A DNA stretch of 30,425 nucleotides from Chitinophagaceae bacterium UBA1946 (GTDB taxonomy: Bacteria; Bacteroidota; Bacteroidia; Chitinophagales; Chitinophagaceae). Positions 21,791 to 30,425 of the stretch are shown here, piece after piece; position 1 is the first letter of the stretch, and every line of letters starts with the position of its first letter. Under the pieces are notes generated by a model. The model was given only the letters and a program-made list of their open reading frames with translations, did no database searches and was not told where the DNA came from. The stretch is from NCBI GenBank assembly GCA_002336815.1, contig DDEU01000084.1, forward strand, positions 1 through 30,425, in the 5' to 3' direction. A program made the translations under genes and the position numbers.

Positions 21791-24700
21791 ATGAAAAAGA
21801 GTATGAACGAAGTTTTAAGAAAACTGTCGGAAACGATTGCGCTAACGATTGCACTTACCTTGTTTTGTGCGGTTTCGGTAGCGCAAAATGCTGTTACCGG
21901 AAGGGTAACGGAATCAAAAAAAGGAACACCGGTCGCTGGTGTTACCGTTGCCGTTAAGGGCAGTAAGGTTTCTACCCAAACGGGCGGAGACGGTACATTT
22001 AAGATCCTCGTACCGCAAAATTCCAACACCCTGGTATTTACCTCTGTTGGTTACATCAGCCAGGACGTTGTTATCAGTGGCAGCGTTGTAAATGTAACGC
22101 TTACCGAAAACAGCCAGCAGTTAACCGATGTGGTGGTAGTTGCTTATGGTACCAGGAGAAAGACAGATCTTACAGGTGCAGTAACACAGGTATCTGCAAA
22201 AGATTTTCAAAAAGGAAACAACAACTCTGCGGAACAGTTGCTGCAGGGTAAAGTAGCTGGTTTGCAGGTTACCTCCGGTGGTGGTTCTGCAGGTGGTGGC
22301 AGCCGTATCCGTATTCGTGGCGGTGCTTCATTGAATGCAAGCAACGATCCATTGATCGTTATTGACGGTGTGCCGGTCGAGAGCAATGGTATCAGTGGAA
22401 ATGGCAACCTGCTTAACACGATTAACCCCAACGACATTGAATCAATGTCTGTTTTAAAAGATGCATCTGCTACAGCTTTATACGGTTCGAGGGCAAGTAA
22501 TGGTGTTATCATTGTTACTACTAAAAAAGGTGTGAAAGGAAAACTGAAGCTGAACTACAACAGCCAGTACAATGTTGGAAAAGTTACTAAAACAGTGAAA
22601 GTTCTTACGGGAGATGAAGTTAGGTCGATCATCAATGATGATGCAGCCAAAACAGGGATCAACACTTTCAAAAACTTACTGGGTGTAGAAAATACCGATT
22701 GGCAGAAACTGATTTACCAGAACGCCAAAGGATGGGATAACAATATCAGCGCCAGTGGTGCCATTGGCGGCGTATTACCGTTCAGGCTTTCTGTAGGTTA
22801 TCTTACACAGGAAGGTATAATTAAAACAGATAAGTTCGACAGGTGGACCGGCGCTTTGAACCTTTCACCAAAATTATTTGATGATCATTTGTCAATTAAC
22901 CTCAACCTCAAACTGAGCCAGACAAAAAATCGTTTTGCTGATGGTGGTGCTGTTGGTGCTGCTGCTTCATTCGATCCTACACAACCTGTATATTCAACCA
23001 ACAAATACGGTGGTTATTTTGAATGGTTGCAGGGCGATGGTATGCCAATCGCTACCAACGGTGGATCTTCACAGCCTAACCCGCTTTCTTTATTGTACTT
23101 CAGAAATAACAAAGCAACCGTTGATCGTTTTATCGGCAACCTTAGCCTGGATTATAAATTCCATTGCCTGCCAGACCTGCATGTGCTGGTAAATCTCGCC
23201 AAAGACCATTCTTTTGGTAATGGCAATGACTTAAGGGACACCAACCTGGTTACACAGGTACAGACCGCTTATAAAGGAAGGTTTACACACTATGCCCAGT
23301 ATAAAGAAAACCAGTTGATTGAAACCTCTCTCTTTTATACAAAAGACATTAAGTCTATTGATACTAAGGTAGATGTACTGGCAGGACATACTTACCAGGA
23401 ATTTGAAACCGATGTTTTCAACTATCCTGACTACTCTTATGGTGGCAGGCTCATACCGGGCAGCACACCAACTTTTGCAACAGATGTACCGCAGAACAGG
23501 CTTGAATCTTATCTTGGAAGGGTGAACCTTACTGTGAAAAATAAATACCTGCTCACTGCTTCCTTACGTCGTGATGCAAGTTCTAAATTTTCAAAAGCAA
23601 ACAGGGTAGGTTATTTCCCCGCAGTAGCTGCAGCCTGGAAACTGAAAGAAGAATTGTTTAAAAACTCTTCTGTTATAAGTGAATTGAAATTGAGGGCGGG
23701 CTGGGGTATTACCGGTCAGCAGGATGGCGACCAGGTAGGTCTTTACAGCTACCTGCCTTACTATTCTGCCAGCAACTCTGCTGCACAATACCAGTTTGGA
23801 AATACCTTCTATGGTTATTTAAGGCCATCTGCTTACGATCCTACCAGGAAATGGGAAACAACTACTACAGAAAACCTCGGCTTAGACTTTGGATTTGCTA
23901 ACAACAGGATTTCCGGTTCTATTGAAGTGTACAGGAAAAAAACAAAAGACCTGTTGAGCACTGTTCCGGTAGCAGCGGGTGGTAATTTCGATATCCAGTT
24001 GCTTACCAATGTTGGTAATGTAGAAAACAAAGGCGTTGAATTTACATTGAACACCACCCCTATAAAAAGAGGTAAACTTACCTGGGATTTCGGTTTCAAC
24101 GTTACTTACAACAACAGCAAGATCACTAACCTGTTAAAGAACCAGGATCCTAACTTTAAGGGTATTGAAGTAGGTGGTATTTCGGGCGGTACCGGTAATA
24201 ACCTGGAACGTCATGTGGTGGGATATTCTCCTTATACTTTCTTTGTGTTCAAACAGGTGTACGACCAGGCAACAGGTTTGCCAATTGAAGGTTTGTATGA
24301 AGACCTTAACCGTGATGGTGTAGTAAACCAGAGCGACCGTTACCTCTACAAAAAACCAGCACCGGATGTACTCTATGGTATCAATACACAAGTTGCTTAC
24401 GGTCCGTTCAGCTTAGGCCTGGCTGCCCATGGTACACTTGGTAACTATGCATACAATAACTATTTTTCAGGTGCAGGTGTTTTAAGGGCGATGAAAAATC
24501 CGCTGAACTTTATCAGCAATGTTTCCCGTAATTACCTGGATACTAAATTCAGCAACAACCAGTACATTTCTGATTACTACATCGAAAACGCTTCTTTCTT
24601 AAGGTTGGATAATATCAACATTGGTTACAACGTAGGTAAAGTATTCAATAATAGAACAAGCCTGCGTTTGGCAGCAAGCGTACAGAATGTATTTGTGATT

Positions 24701-24808
24701 ACAAAATATAAAGGATTAGATCCTGAAATTTCAAGTAACGAGCAGATAGACAATAATATTTACCCAAGACCACGTGTGTACTCTCTTGGATTTAACCTGG
24801 ATTTTTAA
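21791..24808 (+). CDS. susC: SusC/RagA-type TonB-linked outer-membrane transporter
   Basis: The 1005-residue protein imports oligosaccharides across the outer membrane with energy from TonB. A signal peptide (ending VSVAQN) is followed by a carboxypeptidase-regulatory-like domain to about residue 110. Next come the TonB-box-like TDVVVVAYG near residue 118, the plug with IRIRGGASLNASNDPLIVIDGVPVE and ATALYGSRASNGVIIVTTKKG, and the 22-strand barrel. The C terminus (RPRVYSLGFNLDF) ends in aromatic residues, typical of barrel insertion. Starch oligosaccharides are the likely cargo given the GH13 enzyme. The frame is open from 21716, but the ATG at 21791 gives the proper signal peptide. susD follows after 20 nt. 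Confidence 0.96.
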   Translation: MKKSMNEVLRKLSETIALTIALTLFCAVSVAQNAVTGRVTESKKGTPVAGVTVAVKGSKVSTQTGGDGTFKILVPQNSNTLVFTSVGYISQDVVISGSVVNVTLTENSQQLTDVVVVAYGTRRKTDLTGAVTQVSAKDFQKGNNNSAEQLLQGKVAGLQVTSGGGSAGGGSRIRIRGGASLNASNDPLIVIDGVPVESNGISGNGNLLNTINPNDIESMSVLKDASATALYGSRASNGVIIVTTKKGVKGKLKLNYNSQYNVGKVTKTVKVLTGDEVRSIINDDAAKTGINTFKNLLGVENTDWQKLIYQNAKGWDNNISASGAIGGVLPFRLSVGYLTQEGIIKTDKFDRWTGALNLSPKLFDDHLSINLNLKLSQTKNRFADGGAVGAAASFDPTQPVYSTNKYGGYFEWLQGDGMPIATNGGSSQPNPLSLLYFRNNKATVDRFIGNLSLDYKFHCLPDLHVLVNLAKDHSFGNGNDLRDTNLVTQVQTAYKGRFTHYAQYKENQLIETSLFYTKDIKSIDTKVDVLAGHTYQEFETDVFNYPDYSYGGRLIPGSTPTFATDVPQNRLESYLGRVNLTVKNKYLLTASLRRDASSKFSKANRVGYFPAVAAAWKLKEELFKNSSVISELKLRAGWGITGQQDGDQVGLYSYLPYYSASNSAAQYQFGNTFYGYLRPSAYDPTRKWETTTTENLGLDFGFANNRISGSIEVYRKKTKDLLSTVPVAAGGNFDIQLLTNVGNVENKGVEFTLNTTPIKRGKLTWDFGFNVTYNNSKITNLLKNQDPNFKGIEVGGISGGTGNNLERHVVGYSPYTFFVFKQVYDQATGLPIEGLYEDLNRDGVVNQSDRYLYKKPAPDVLYGINTQVAYGPFSLGLAAHGTLGNYAYNNYFSGAGVLRAMKNPLNFISNVSRNYLDTKFSNNQYISDYYIENASFLRLDNINIGYNVGKVFNNRTSLRLAASVQNVFVITKYKGLDPEISSNEQIDNNIYPRPRVYSLGFNLDF

Positions 24809-24828
24809 TTTTTTAAATTAATGTTTGT

Positions 24829-26442
24829 ATGAAAAATAGATTAATAAAATATTCACTCTACACATTTATTGTAACGGTTGTTGCAACTTCATGTGCAAAA
24901 AAATTAGACCTGTTTCCGCAGAACGATCTTACGCCTGAGAAAACCTATTCTACTGCGGCAGGTTATAAAAGTGTACTGGCTAAAATCTACGGAACACTTG
25001 CCAGCTCTGGTAATACCGGTGCTGCAGGAGCGCCGGATATCAGTGGTAACCTGGATGAAGGTTCACAGATCGCCTTTATCCGTATGTTCTTCAACTGCCA
25101 GGAATTGCCTACCGATGAAGCAGTAGTGGCATGGAACGACCAGACCATCAAAGACTTTCATAACATGCGCTGGAACTCAGCCGATCCTTTCCTGAAAGGC
25201 ATTTACGCAAGGCCAATTTATAATGTTACGCTTATCAACGAATACCTGAGAGAAAGCACCGATGCAAAGCTGAGCGAAAGAGGTATCACCGGTACAGAAG
25301 CGGCAGATATTAAGAAGTCAGTGGCTGAAGTACGTTTTCTGCGTGCATTCAACTACTGGGTAATGATGGACCTTTTTGGAAAATCAACCTTTATTACAGA
25401 TGCTGACCAGATTGGAGCAGCGCTTCCAAAAGAAGCCTCCCGTACAGAGTTGTTCAATTATATAGAATCTGAACTGAAAGCGATCGAAGGCGACCTTGCC
25501 CCGGTAAAAACCATTGAGTATGGTCGTGTTGACCAGGGTGCTGCCTGGGCATTACTCGCCCGTATGTACCTGAATGCACAGGTTTACATTGGGGCTCCCA
25601 AATACACAGAAGCCATAACTTACGCTTCAAAAGTGATCAACGGCGGGTACACTTTATACCCTGGCTATCCAAGGGTATTTATGGCTGACAATGATAAGGC
25701 AAAAGATGAATTTATGTTTGCCGTTAATTGTGATGGTTTAAGAACTACCGGTTACGGTAATACTACTTTCTTTGTTCACTGCGCTTCCGGCGATGACCAC
25801 AATGACTATGGTGTTGGCGGCGGCTGGTATGGATACAGGGCTACTTCTGCACTGGTTACTTTGTTTGATGACAGAACTGGTGCTACTGATAAACGTGCTT
25901 TGTTTACCACTTCAGCTTTTGGAACCAGCGATGCACAGTTAAAAATTACCGATATCGCTGACTTTAACAGCGGGCCTCATGTAGTGAAATACAAGAATAT
26001 CCGTGCAGACGGTGGTACGGTTTCTGATCCTGCCCAAACTTTTTCTGATGTAGATTTCCCAATATTCAGGTTATCTGAGATGTACCTTATTTATGCAGAA
26101 GCAGTATTGCGTGGAGGTACAGGCGGAAACACTGCGACAGCAGTTGGTTACATTAATAAAATAAGGGAAAGGGCATATGGTACGCTGAGCCAGGGCCAGA
26201 TCAATGCAAGCGATCTTACCCTCCAGTTTGTACTGGATGAAAGAGGAAGAGAATTATATTGGGAAGGACATCGCCGCACAGACCTTATTCGTTATGGTTT
26301 ACTTACCACAGGCACTTACCTGTGGCCATGGAAAGGAGGCGTTGCATCCGGTACAGCGGTAAATGACAAATACAACCTGTTCCCTATTCCTGCTTCAAAT
26401 ATTGTTGCCAACCCTAACCTTACTCAGAATACTGATTATTAA
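24829..26442 (+). CDS. susD: SusD/RagB-type glycan-binding lipoprotein
   Basis: This 537-residue lipoprotein caps the SusC channel on the cell surface and captures glycan. The signal peptide ends at C22 (VATSC), followed by AKKLDLFPQND. The family pattern is clear: early PQNDLTPEKTYSTAAGY, tetratricopeptide-like helices such as AEVRFLRAFNYWVMMDLFG, then YIESELKAIEGDLAPV, and the C-terminal FPIFRLSEMYLIYAEAVLR and LDERGRELYWEGHRRTDLIR. Length is normal. Its start lies 20 nt after susC and 23 nt separate it from the SusE-like gene, so the four genes form one operon. Confidence 0.96.
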   Translation: MKNRLIKYSLYTFIVTVVATSCAKKLDLFPQNDLTPEKTYSTAAGYKSVLAKIYGTLASSGNTGAAGAPDISGNLDEGSQIAFIRMFFNCQELPTDEAVVAWNDQTIKDFHNMRWNSADPFLKGIYARPIYNVTLINEYLRESTDAKLSERGITGTEAADIKKSVAEVRFLRAFNYWVMMDLFGKSTFITDADQIGAALPKEASRTELFNYIESELKAIEGDLAPVKTIEYGRVDQGAAWALLARMYLNAQVYIGAPKYTEAITYASKVINGGYTLYPGYPRVFMADNDKAKDEFMFAVNCDGLRTTGYGNTTFFVHCASGDDHNDYGVGGGWYGYRATSALVTLFDDRTGATDKRALFTTSAFGTSDAQLKITDIADFNSGPHVVKYKNIRADGGTVSDPAQTFSDVDFPIFRLSEMYLIYAEAVLRGGTGGNTATAVGYINKIRERAYGTLSQGQINASDLTLQFVLDERGRELYWEGHRRTDLIRYGLLTTGTYLWPWKGGVASGTAVNDKYNLFPIPASNIVANPNLTQNTDY

Positions 26443-26465
26443 TATTAAAAGAAAAAATTACTGGT

Positions 26466-27317
26466 ATGAAAAATTTAATAAAATTCTTGTTCCTCATTTC
26501 CGTTGTTGCAGTGGGCTTTGTTTCCTGCAAGAAGGAAGAGAACAAAGTTTTGTTTGAAGGAGGAACAGCCCCTGTTTTAACTTCAAATGCAACGGCCGCT
26601 ATGGTTTTAGACAGCACCAATGCTGCCAACCGCATAGGCATCGTTTTTAACTGGACGAACCCGGAATACAAATTCACCACAGGGCCAAGTTCACAGAACG
26701 TAACCTATATACTGCAGATCGATACAACCGGATCAAACTTTACCAATCCTAACATCCAGGAAGTATCGATTTCAAATGACCTTAGGTTTACGCCTTCGGT
26801 TAAAGAATTCAATGGCTACTTAAATAAGATGGGACTGAAGTACGACATGGCGCACAATGTTGAGTTCAGGGTGAAAGCCACTGTTGCCAACAATACGGTA
26901 GCAGATCTCTACTCCAACGTAGTAAAGATCGTTATCACACCTTATCTTGATGTTGCGTTGCCAATACCTGTAACCGGTGAATTATACATCACCGGAAATG
27001 CATTACCGAGCGACTGGACGAACAATCCTCCTGCTAACCAGAAATGTACCAAAGTGTCTATCACTGAGTATTCTATTATAGTGGCACTTACTCCCGGTAA
27101 GTTTTATAAATTCCTTACCAACCTTAATCAATGGCAGCCGCAATACGGTGTTAAGATAGGCAGCGGCGGAACTGCAGATGGCGGCGACCTGGGACTTAAC
27201 AACAACACACCCGCTTATTCAGGCGATCCGGATGCAATACCAACACCGGGATCGTCAGGTAACTATAAAGTCACTTTGAATTTTGTAACAGGTAAATACA
27301 AAGTAGTAAAACAGTAA
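26466..27317 (+). CDS. susE: SusE-like surface starch-binding lipoprotein
   Basis: This 283-residue lipoprotein has a signal peptide ending at C21 (GFVSC), followed by KKEEN, an acidic/basic segment like the surface-export signal of Bacteroidota lipoproteins. Residues 30-165 form the SusE N-terminal beta domain (FNWTNPEY, YILQIDTTG, VEFRVKATV). Residues 170-283 form one SusE/F-type glycan-binding module (GELYITGNALPSDWTNN, PGKFYKFLTNLNQWQPQYG). Classical SusE carries two such modules, so this one is short. The name reflects family and position; binding specificity is inferred from the locus. Confidence 0.85.
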   Translation: MKNLIKFLFLISVVAVGFVSCKKEENKVLFEGGTAPVLTSNATAAMVLDSTNAANRIGIVFNWTNPEYKFTTGPSSQNVTYILQIDTTGSNFTNPNIQEVSISNDLRFTPSVKEFNGYLNKMGLKYDMAHNVEFRVKATVANNTVADLYSNVVKIVITPYLDVALPIPVTGELYITGNALPSDWTNNPPANQKCTKVSITEYSIIVALTPGKFYKFLTNLNQWQPQYGVKIGSGGTADGGDLGLNNNTPAYSGDPDAIPTPGSSGNYKVTLNFVTGKYKVVKQ

Positions 27318-27344
27318 ACGTTAACAGCATTAAAAATTAAACTG

Positions 27345-29129
27345 ATGAAAAATATTTTAAAAATAGTTGTAGCTGTCTTTGCTCTTACTGCGCTCTTTGC
27401 AGCCTGCAGCAAAATTGACAACCTGCACAAAACAGATCCACTGCCGGTTTACCAGTCTGGTATATCCCCTGTTTTAAGCAGTTCTGTGAACACGGTTGCG
27501 GCTACCCTTGCTGATTCCAGCAATACCGTAATTACATTTAACTGGACGGATCCAAAATACGCCAATGATGCGTCTACTACCAAGTATGTACTGGAAATTG
27601 ATACCACCGGCGGCAGTTTTTCTAACCCGGCCTCAAAGATCACTACCGCTGTTTTAACCACAGGGTTTACCGGCAGGGAATTAAACGCTATCCTGTTGGG
27701 ATACGGCTTCCCGGTAGGTACAGCTAAATCTGTAGATGTAAGAGTGATATCTTCTTACGCCAATAACAATGAAAGATATGTATCTAACATTGTAAAAGTG
27801 ACCACTACGGTTTTCGCAGATCCTTCAACGCTGTCGGCTTCTGCCACTTCTGTAAGCCTGAGCCTGGCAAATGCAGCCAGTAACGCTGTTGATTTTTCAT
27901 GGAACCGTGCATTCAGCGGTTACACCGGCGTTATCAGCTATTCATTACAATACGATTCTGCGGGTAAAGGGTTCGTGAGTCCGCTGGAATTTTCATTGTC
28001 AAGCGCTGCAGCCTTGTCAAGGTCTGTTTTGCAGGGCGATCTGAATACAGCCGCTATCAACGCTGGTATTCCGGGCGGAACTTCAGGTAAACTTGAATTT
28101 CGTGTAAAAGCGGTTACTGCGCTGGGAGCCGTTGTTTATTCAAACGTGTACCTTCTTTCTGTTGATACCTATTTTCCTATCAGGCGTTTTTACCTGCCTG
28201 GCGGTTACCAGTCAGCAACCGGGAACGGAAGCGATTGGGATCCTCCAACAGCACCCGAATTTATCAGGGACCAGCGTGCAGGTTTACTGAACAACATGTA
28301 TTATATCTATATCTTCATCCCGGGCGGACAGGAGTTTAAAATTACCCAAGGCAGATCATGGGACATCAATTATGGTGGTTCCGGTGGCAACCTGGTTGCA
28401 GGTGGTGCAAACTTTTCAGTGCCAACCTCAGGATATTACCGCATCTCTTTTAATGCTTCAACCATGAAGTACGACATCAGGGAAGGAAGAATGGGATTTG
28501 TAGGTGGTGCTACCGGCGCTGGCTGGACTCCTCCGAATGTATTTCCTAACTACGCACTTGGCGCCGCAGCCACTAATCTTTTTGTTGGTTTAACAGACTT
28601 TACCACAGACGGGTGGAAGCTGATCGATAACGACCAGTGGAACAATGGCAGCAATGCAGTTGATGAAACAAGAAGCTATGGATCAACCGGTGCAAGCGGA
28701 AGCAGCCTTGAAACCAATGGTGCCAATTTCCCTAATATCACTACTGCTGGCCGTTACAGGGTTATCTGGGATGGCCGTGATCGTGACAATGTGAAATATG
28801 AAATGAGCCCGGGTACAGAAATGAGGGTAGTAGGTGATGGAATGCAGGGCGTAAATGCCTGGGATCCCGGAACCAGTCCTCAAATGACCTACCTTGGAAA
28901 TGGTAAATGGCAGGCAACATTAACGCTGATCGCCGGAAAGGACATTAAATTCCTGGCTGGCAATGCATGGGGTGCTTTTGACTATGAAGACAATAGCGGT
29001 GGTACTACAGCTACTGGCGTTGCCCGTTCCATTAAATGGGAAGGTGGAGACAATTTCAAAACACCTGCTGTAACCGGTACTTATACCATTATACTGGATG
29101 AGAATGCCCAAACAGTAACGATCAATTAA
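27345..29129 (+). CDS. susF: SusF-like surface starch-binding lipoprotein
   Basis: The 594-residue lipoprotein has a signal peptide ending at C21 (LFAAC). Two copies of the SusE-type N-terminal beta domain follow (about 35-155 and 158-275), the first clearly related to the SusE-like neighbour (FNWTDPKY, YVLEIDTTGGSF). Three glycan-binding-type modules come next, around residues 280-377, 380-485 and 488-594, with aromatic-rich loops such as DWDPPTAPEF, DGWKLIDNDQWNNG and GNAWGAFDYEDN. Three modules agree with SusF rather than SusE. It is the last gene of the operon and ends at a strong terminator. It should hold starch at the cell surface for SusCD. Confidence 0.87.
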   Translation: MKNILKIVVAVFALTALFAACSKIDNLHKTDPLPVYQSGISPVLSSSVNTVAATLADSSNTVITFNWTDPKYANDASTTKYVLEIDTTGGSFSNPASKITTAVLTTGFTGRELNAILLGYGFPVGTAKSVDVRVISSYANNNERYVSNIVKVTTTVFADPSTLSASATSVSLSLANAASNAVDFSWNRAFSGYTGVISYSLQYDSAGKGFVSPLEFSLSSAAALSRSVLQGDLNTAAINAGIPGGTSGKLEFRVKAVTALGAVVYSNVYLLSVDTYFPIRRFYLPGGYQSATGNGSDWDPPTAPEFIRDQRAGLLNNMYYIYIFIPGGQEFKITQGRSWDINYGGSGGNLVAGGANFSVPTSGYYRISFNASTMKYDIREGRMGFVGGATGAGWTPPNVFPNYALGAAATNLFVGLTDFTTDGWKLIDNDQWNNGSNAVDETRSYGSTGASGSSLETNGANFPNITTAGRYRVIWDGRDRDNVKYEMSPGTEMRVVGDGMQGVNAWDPGTSPQMTYLGNGKWQATLTLIAGKDIKFLAGNAWGAFDYEDNSGGTTATGVARSIKWEGGDNFKTPAVTGTYTIILDENAQTVTIN

Positions 29130-29148
29130 TCAAGGGGGTTGTATATCA

Positions 29149-29177
29149 AAAGCCGGCTCACCAGGGCCGGCTTTTTT
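29149..29177 (+). terminator. Rho-independent terminator of the sus operon
   Basis: AAAGCCGGC at 29149-29157 pairs with GCCGGCTTT at 29166-29174 around an 8-nt loop, with a T run to 29177. It lies 19 nt after the susF stop. Confidence 0.93.
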
Positions 29178-29306
29178 GTTGGTGAAATAAGTGTACTCTC
29201 ATCCTGACTAAAAATATTTTGTCAATAATTTTACTGAATATCAATATGTTGTGAATGTGCGGTGAAAAAACTTCCGGTTTTAATAGGAAATCTGTAAGTA
29301 TCGGCC

Positions 29307-29314
29307 TACCTTCG
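29307..29314 (+). promoter_or_regulatory. -7 promoter element of the rplM operon
   Basis: TACCTTCG is seven of eight positions of TAnnTTTG and ends 59 nt before the rplM ATG. The implied leader of about 53 nt is longer than for the other genes here, which leaves room for ribosomal-protein control. Confidence 0.5.
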
Positions 29315-29372
29315 CCGTCCAAATTTTAAAAGTACCTGGGATAGCGGGTGCGTCACTTAAAAAACAAATACA

Positions 29373-29816
29373 ATGAGTAAACTTCATTTCACAACAAAAC
29401 ATGCGAACGAGGCTACCGTTGCCCGTAATTGGTACGTGGTGGATGGTACTAATCAAACCGTTGGGCGTATGTGTTCAAAAATTGCTGCTGTTCTTCGTGG
29501 TAAGAACAAAGCTTATTTTACTCCTCATGTTGATTGCGGAGATTTTATTATCGTAACCAATTGCGAAAAAATCAAACTGACGGGTAACAAAATGGACGAA
29601 AAAGTCTACGACAATTATAGTGGTTACCCCGGTGGACGTAAAGAAGAGATCGCAAAAGACCTGATCAGGCGCAGACCGGAAGTTTTGATTGAAAGGGCTG
29701 TAAAAGGCATGTTGCCTAAAAACAGGCTTGGAAGAAAAATGTACAAAAAATTATTTGTGTACGCAGGAGCTGAGCATCCACACGGAGCACAGCAACCAAA
29801 AGAACTCAAATTCTAA
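29373..29816 (+). CDS. rplM: 50S ribosomal protein L13
   Basis: The 147-residue product is ribosomal protein uL13, an early-assembly protein of the large subunit. It shows NWYVVDGTNQTVGRMCSKIA, LRGKNKAYFTPHVDCGDFII, YSGYPGGRKEEI and the C-terminal MLPKNRLGRKMYKKLFVYAG, HPHGAQQP. Length is standard. It begins the rplM-rpsI-rpsB operon, the usual Bacteroidota order, after the terminator of the sus operon. Confidence 0.98.
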   Translation: MSKLHFTTKHANEATVARNWYVVDGTNQTVGRMCSKIAAVLRGKNKAYFTPHVDCGDFIIVTNCEKIKLTGNKMDEKVYDNYSGYPGGRKEEIAKDLIRRRPEVLIERAVKGMLPKNRLGRKMYKKLFVYAGAEHPHGAQQPKELKF

Positions 29817-29836
29817 TCATTCTAATCAAAAAATTA

Positions 29837-29854
29837 TCCTGGTAGCCACCGGGA
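29837..29854 (+). other. Small hairpin between rplM and rpsI
   Basis: A 7-bp stem pairs 29837-29843 (TCCTGGT) with 29848-29854 (ACCGGGA) around the loop AGCC, with one G-U pair. It has no T run, so it is not a terminator. It ends 14 nt before the rpsI start and could affect translation or RNA processing; this is only suggestive. Confidence 0.4.
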
Positions 29855-29868
29855 CCAAATAAACAAAA

Positions 29869-30258
29869 ATGGAAAAACAAAAAAATGCAGTTGGCCGCAG
29901 AAAAGAAGCTGTAACCCGTGTTTTCTTAAGCAGGGGAGAAGGTAAAATAACGGTTAACGGAAAAGACTATAAAACTTATTTCCCATTGGTGTATTTACAA
30001 AACCAGTTGGAAGCGCCATTGAAAACTGCAGAAGCTGCAGACAAATTCGACATTGTGATCAACGCACAGGGTGGTGGTGTTAAAGGACAGGCAGAAGCTG
30101 CTAAATTAGGTATTGCCCGTGCATTGCTTGAAGTAAGCGCAGACTATCGCCCGGCTTTGAAGGCAGCTGGCTTTCTTAAAAGAGATCCACGTGCTGTTGA
30201 GCGTAAAAAACCAGGTCGCAAAAAAGCAAGAAGAAGCTTCCAGTTCAGCAAACGTTAA
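29869..30258 (+). CDS. rpsI: 30S ribosomal protein S9
   Basis: The 129-residue product is uS9 of the small subunit, whose C-terminal tail reaches the decoding centre. It shows AVGRRKEAVTRVFLSRGEGKI near the start, INAQGGGVKGQAEAAKLGIARAL, and the basic end KKPGRKKARRSFQFSKR with the conserved SFQFSKR. Length is normal. It follows rplM by 52 nt and precedes rpsB by 96 nt. Confidence 0.98.
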   Translation: MEKQKNAVGRRKEAVTRVFLSRGEGKITVNGKDYKTYFPLVYLQNQLEAPLKTAEAADKFDIVINAQGGGVKGQAEAAKLGIARALLEVSADYRPALKAAGFLKRDPRAVERKKPGRKKARRSFQFSKR

Positions 30259-30303
30259 TACGGAGTTGGTTCATGTTGATAGTTCATGGTGCTGTACCAT
30301 CTT

Positions 30304-30359
30304 CTATAAACAATGGGCTATCAACAATTTTAAAAACTATTTCAACTATAAACAATGGA
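30304..30359 (+). repeat. 14-nt periodic repeat running into the rpsB start
   Basis: CTATAAACAATGGG (30304-30317), CTATCAACAATTTT (30318-30331), a diverged unit (30332-30345) and CTATAAACAATGGA (30346-30359) are spaced by exact multiples of 14. The last unit contains the rpsB ATG. The first contains an identical ATG context that opens a 6-codon upstream frame (30313-30333). Confidence 0.7.
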
Positions 30360-30425
30360 AAATACAACTTCCTTACAACAACAGCTTCTTGAAGCTGGTG
30401 TGCATTTCGGTCACTTAAAAAAGAA
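30355..30425 (+). CDS. rpsB: 30S ribosomal protein S2, 5' part only
   Basis: Only the first 23 codons are in the window. They read ENTTSLQQQLLEAGVHFGHL after the initial Met, where the LLEAGVHFGH segment is diagnostic of uS2. The gene follows rpsI in the same direction, the usual order in this phylum. It continues past the right edge. The upstream 96 nt holds a periodic repeat that includes the start codon. Confidence 0.93.
   Translation, partial: MENTTSLQQQLLEAGVHFGHLKK

Noticed and set aside
1..30425. CRISPR array, tRNA, rRNA, IS element or prophage
   Set aside because: I looked for spaced direct repeats, cloverleaf-like segments, transposase motifs and phage genes and saw none.

Overview
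The window looks like a chromosomal segment of a Bacteroidota bacterium, most likely of the family Chitinophagaceae. The evidence is a SusC/SusD/SusE/SusF-type outer-membrane locus, a DUF4290-type protein (a family I know from this phylum), an Asp-type MurA, and repeated Bacteroidota-type -7 promoter elements (TAnnTTTG) just upstream of start codons. Strong Shine-Dalgarno sequences are scarce. The taxonomic call is inferred from gene content, not from a database match.

Layout. 1-370: AT-rich intergenic DNA. 369-4043: an Lrp/AsnC regulator, a lone DppC/OppC-type permease, seryl-tRNA synthetase and a small conserved-looking hypothetical gene. 4071-6509: a secreted cyclophilin, glycine cleavage H protein, a VanZ-like membrane protein and the DUF4290 protein with an Arg/Gly/Asn-rich tail, closed by a clear terminator. 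6614-7915: MurA. 7966-10285: a fragment of phenylacetate-type metabolism, with a PaaI-like thioesterase and a small membrane ORF facing a TetR regulator plus PaaE-like reductase operon. 10418-16056: a JmjC/cupin-like protein, an outer-membrane barrel protein, a TIGR02453/DUF2461 protein, a NUMOD4/HNH-type protein and NAD-dependent DNA ligase. 16129-17787: a YtcJ-type amidohydrolase lipoprotein.

17854-29129 is a starch/alpha-glucan utilisation locus. It holds a large secreted GH13 enzyme, a Nudix-fold (NrtR/AraR-like) transcription factor, then SusC, SusD, SusE and SusF, ended by a strong terminator. Two nearly identical 21-bp palindromes lie before the GH13 gene and before susC, which suggests one regulator controls both transcripts. 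The encoded Nudix protein has lost most of its catalytic glutamates and is the obvious candidate to bind them. I see no SusR-like hybrid regulator in the window. 29373-30425 is the start of a ribosomal protein operon: rplM, rpsI and the first 23 codons of rpsB.

Nothing here is clearly a new defence or mobile system; I found no CRISPR array, tRNA, rRNA or IS element. The most interesting signals are the paired palindromes with the degenerate Nudix regulator, the palindrome covering the tetR promoter, a 14-nt periodic repeat running into the rpsB start codon, and a nearly constant distance between the -7 element and ATG in several unrelated genes.
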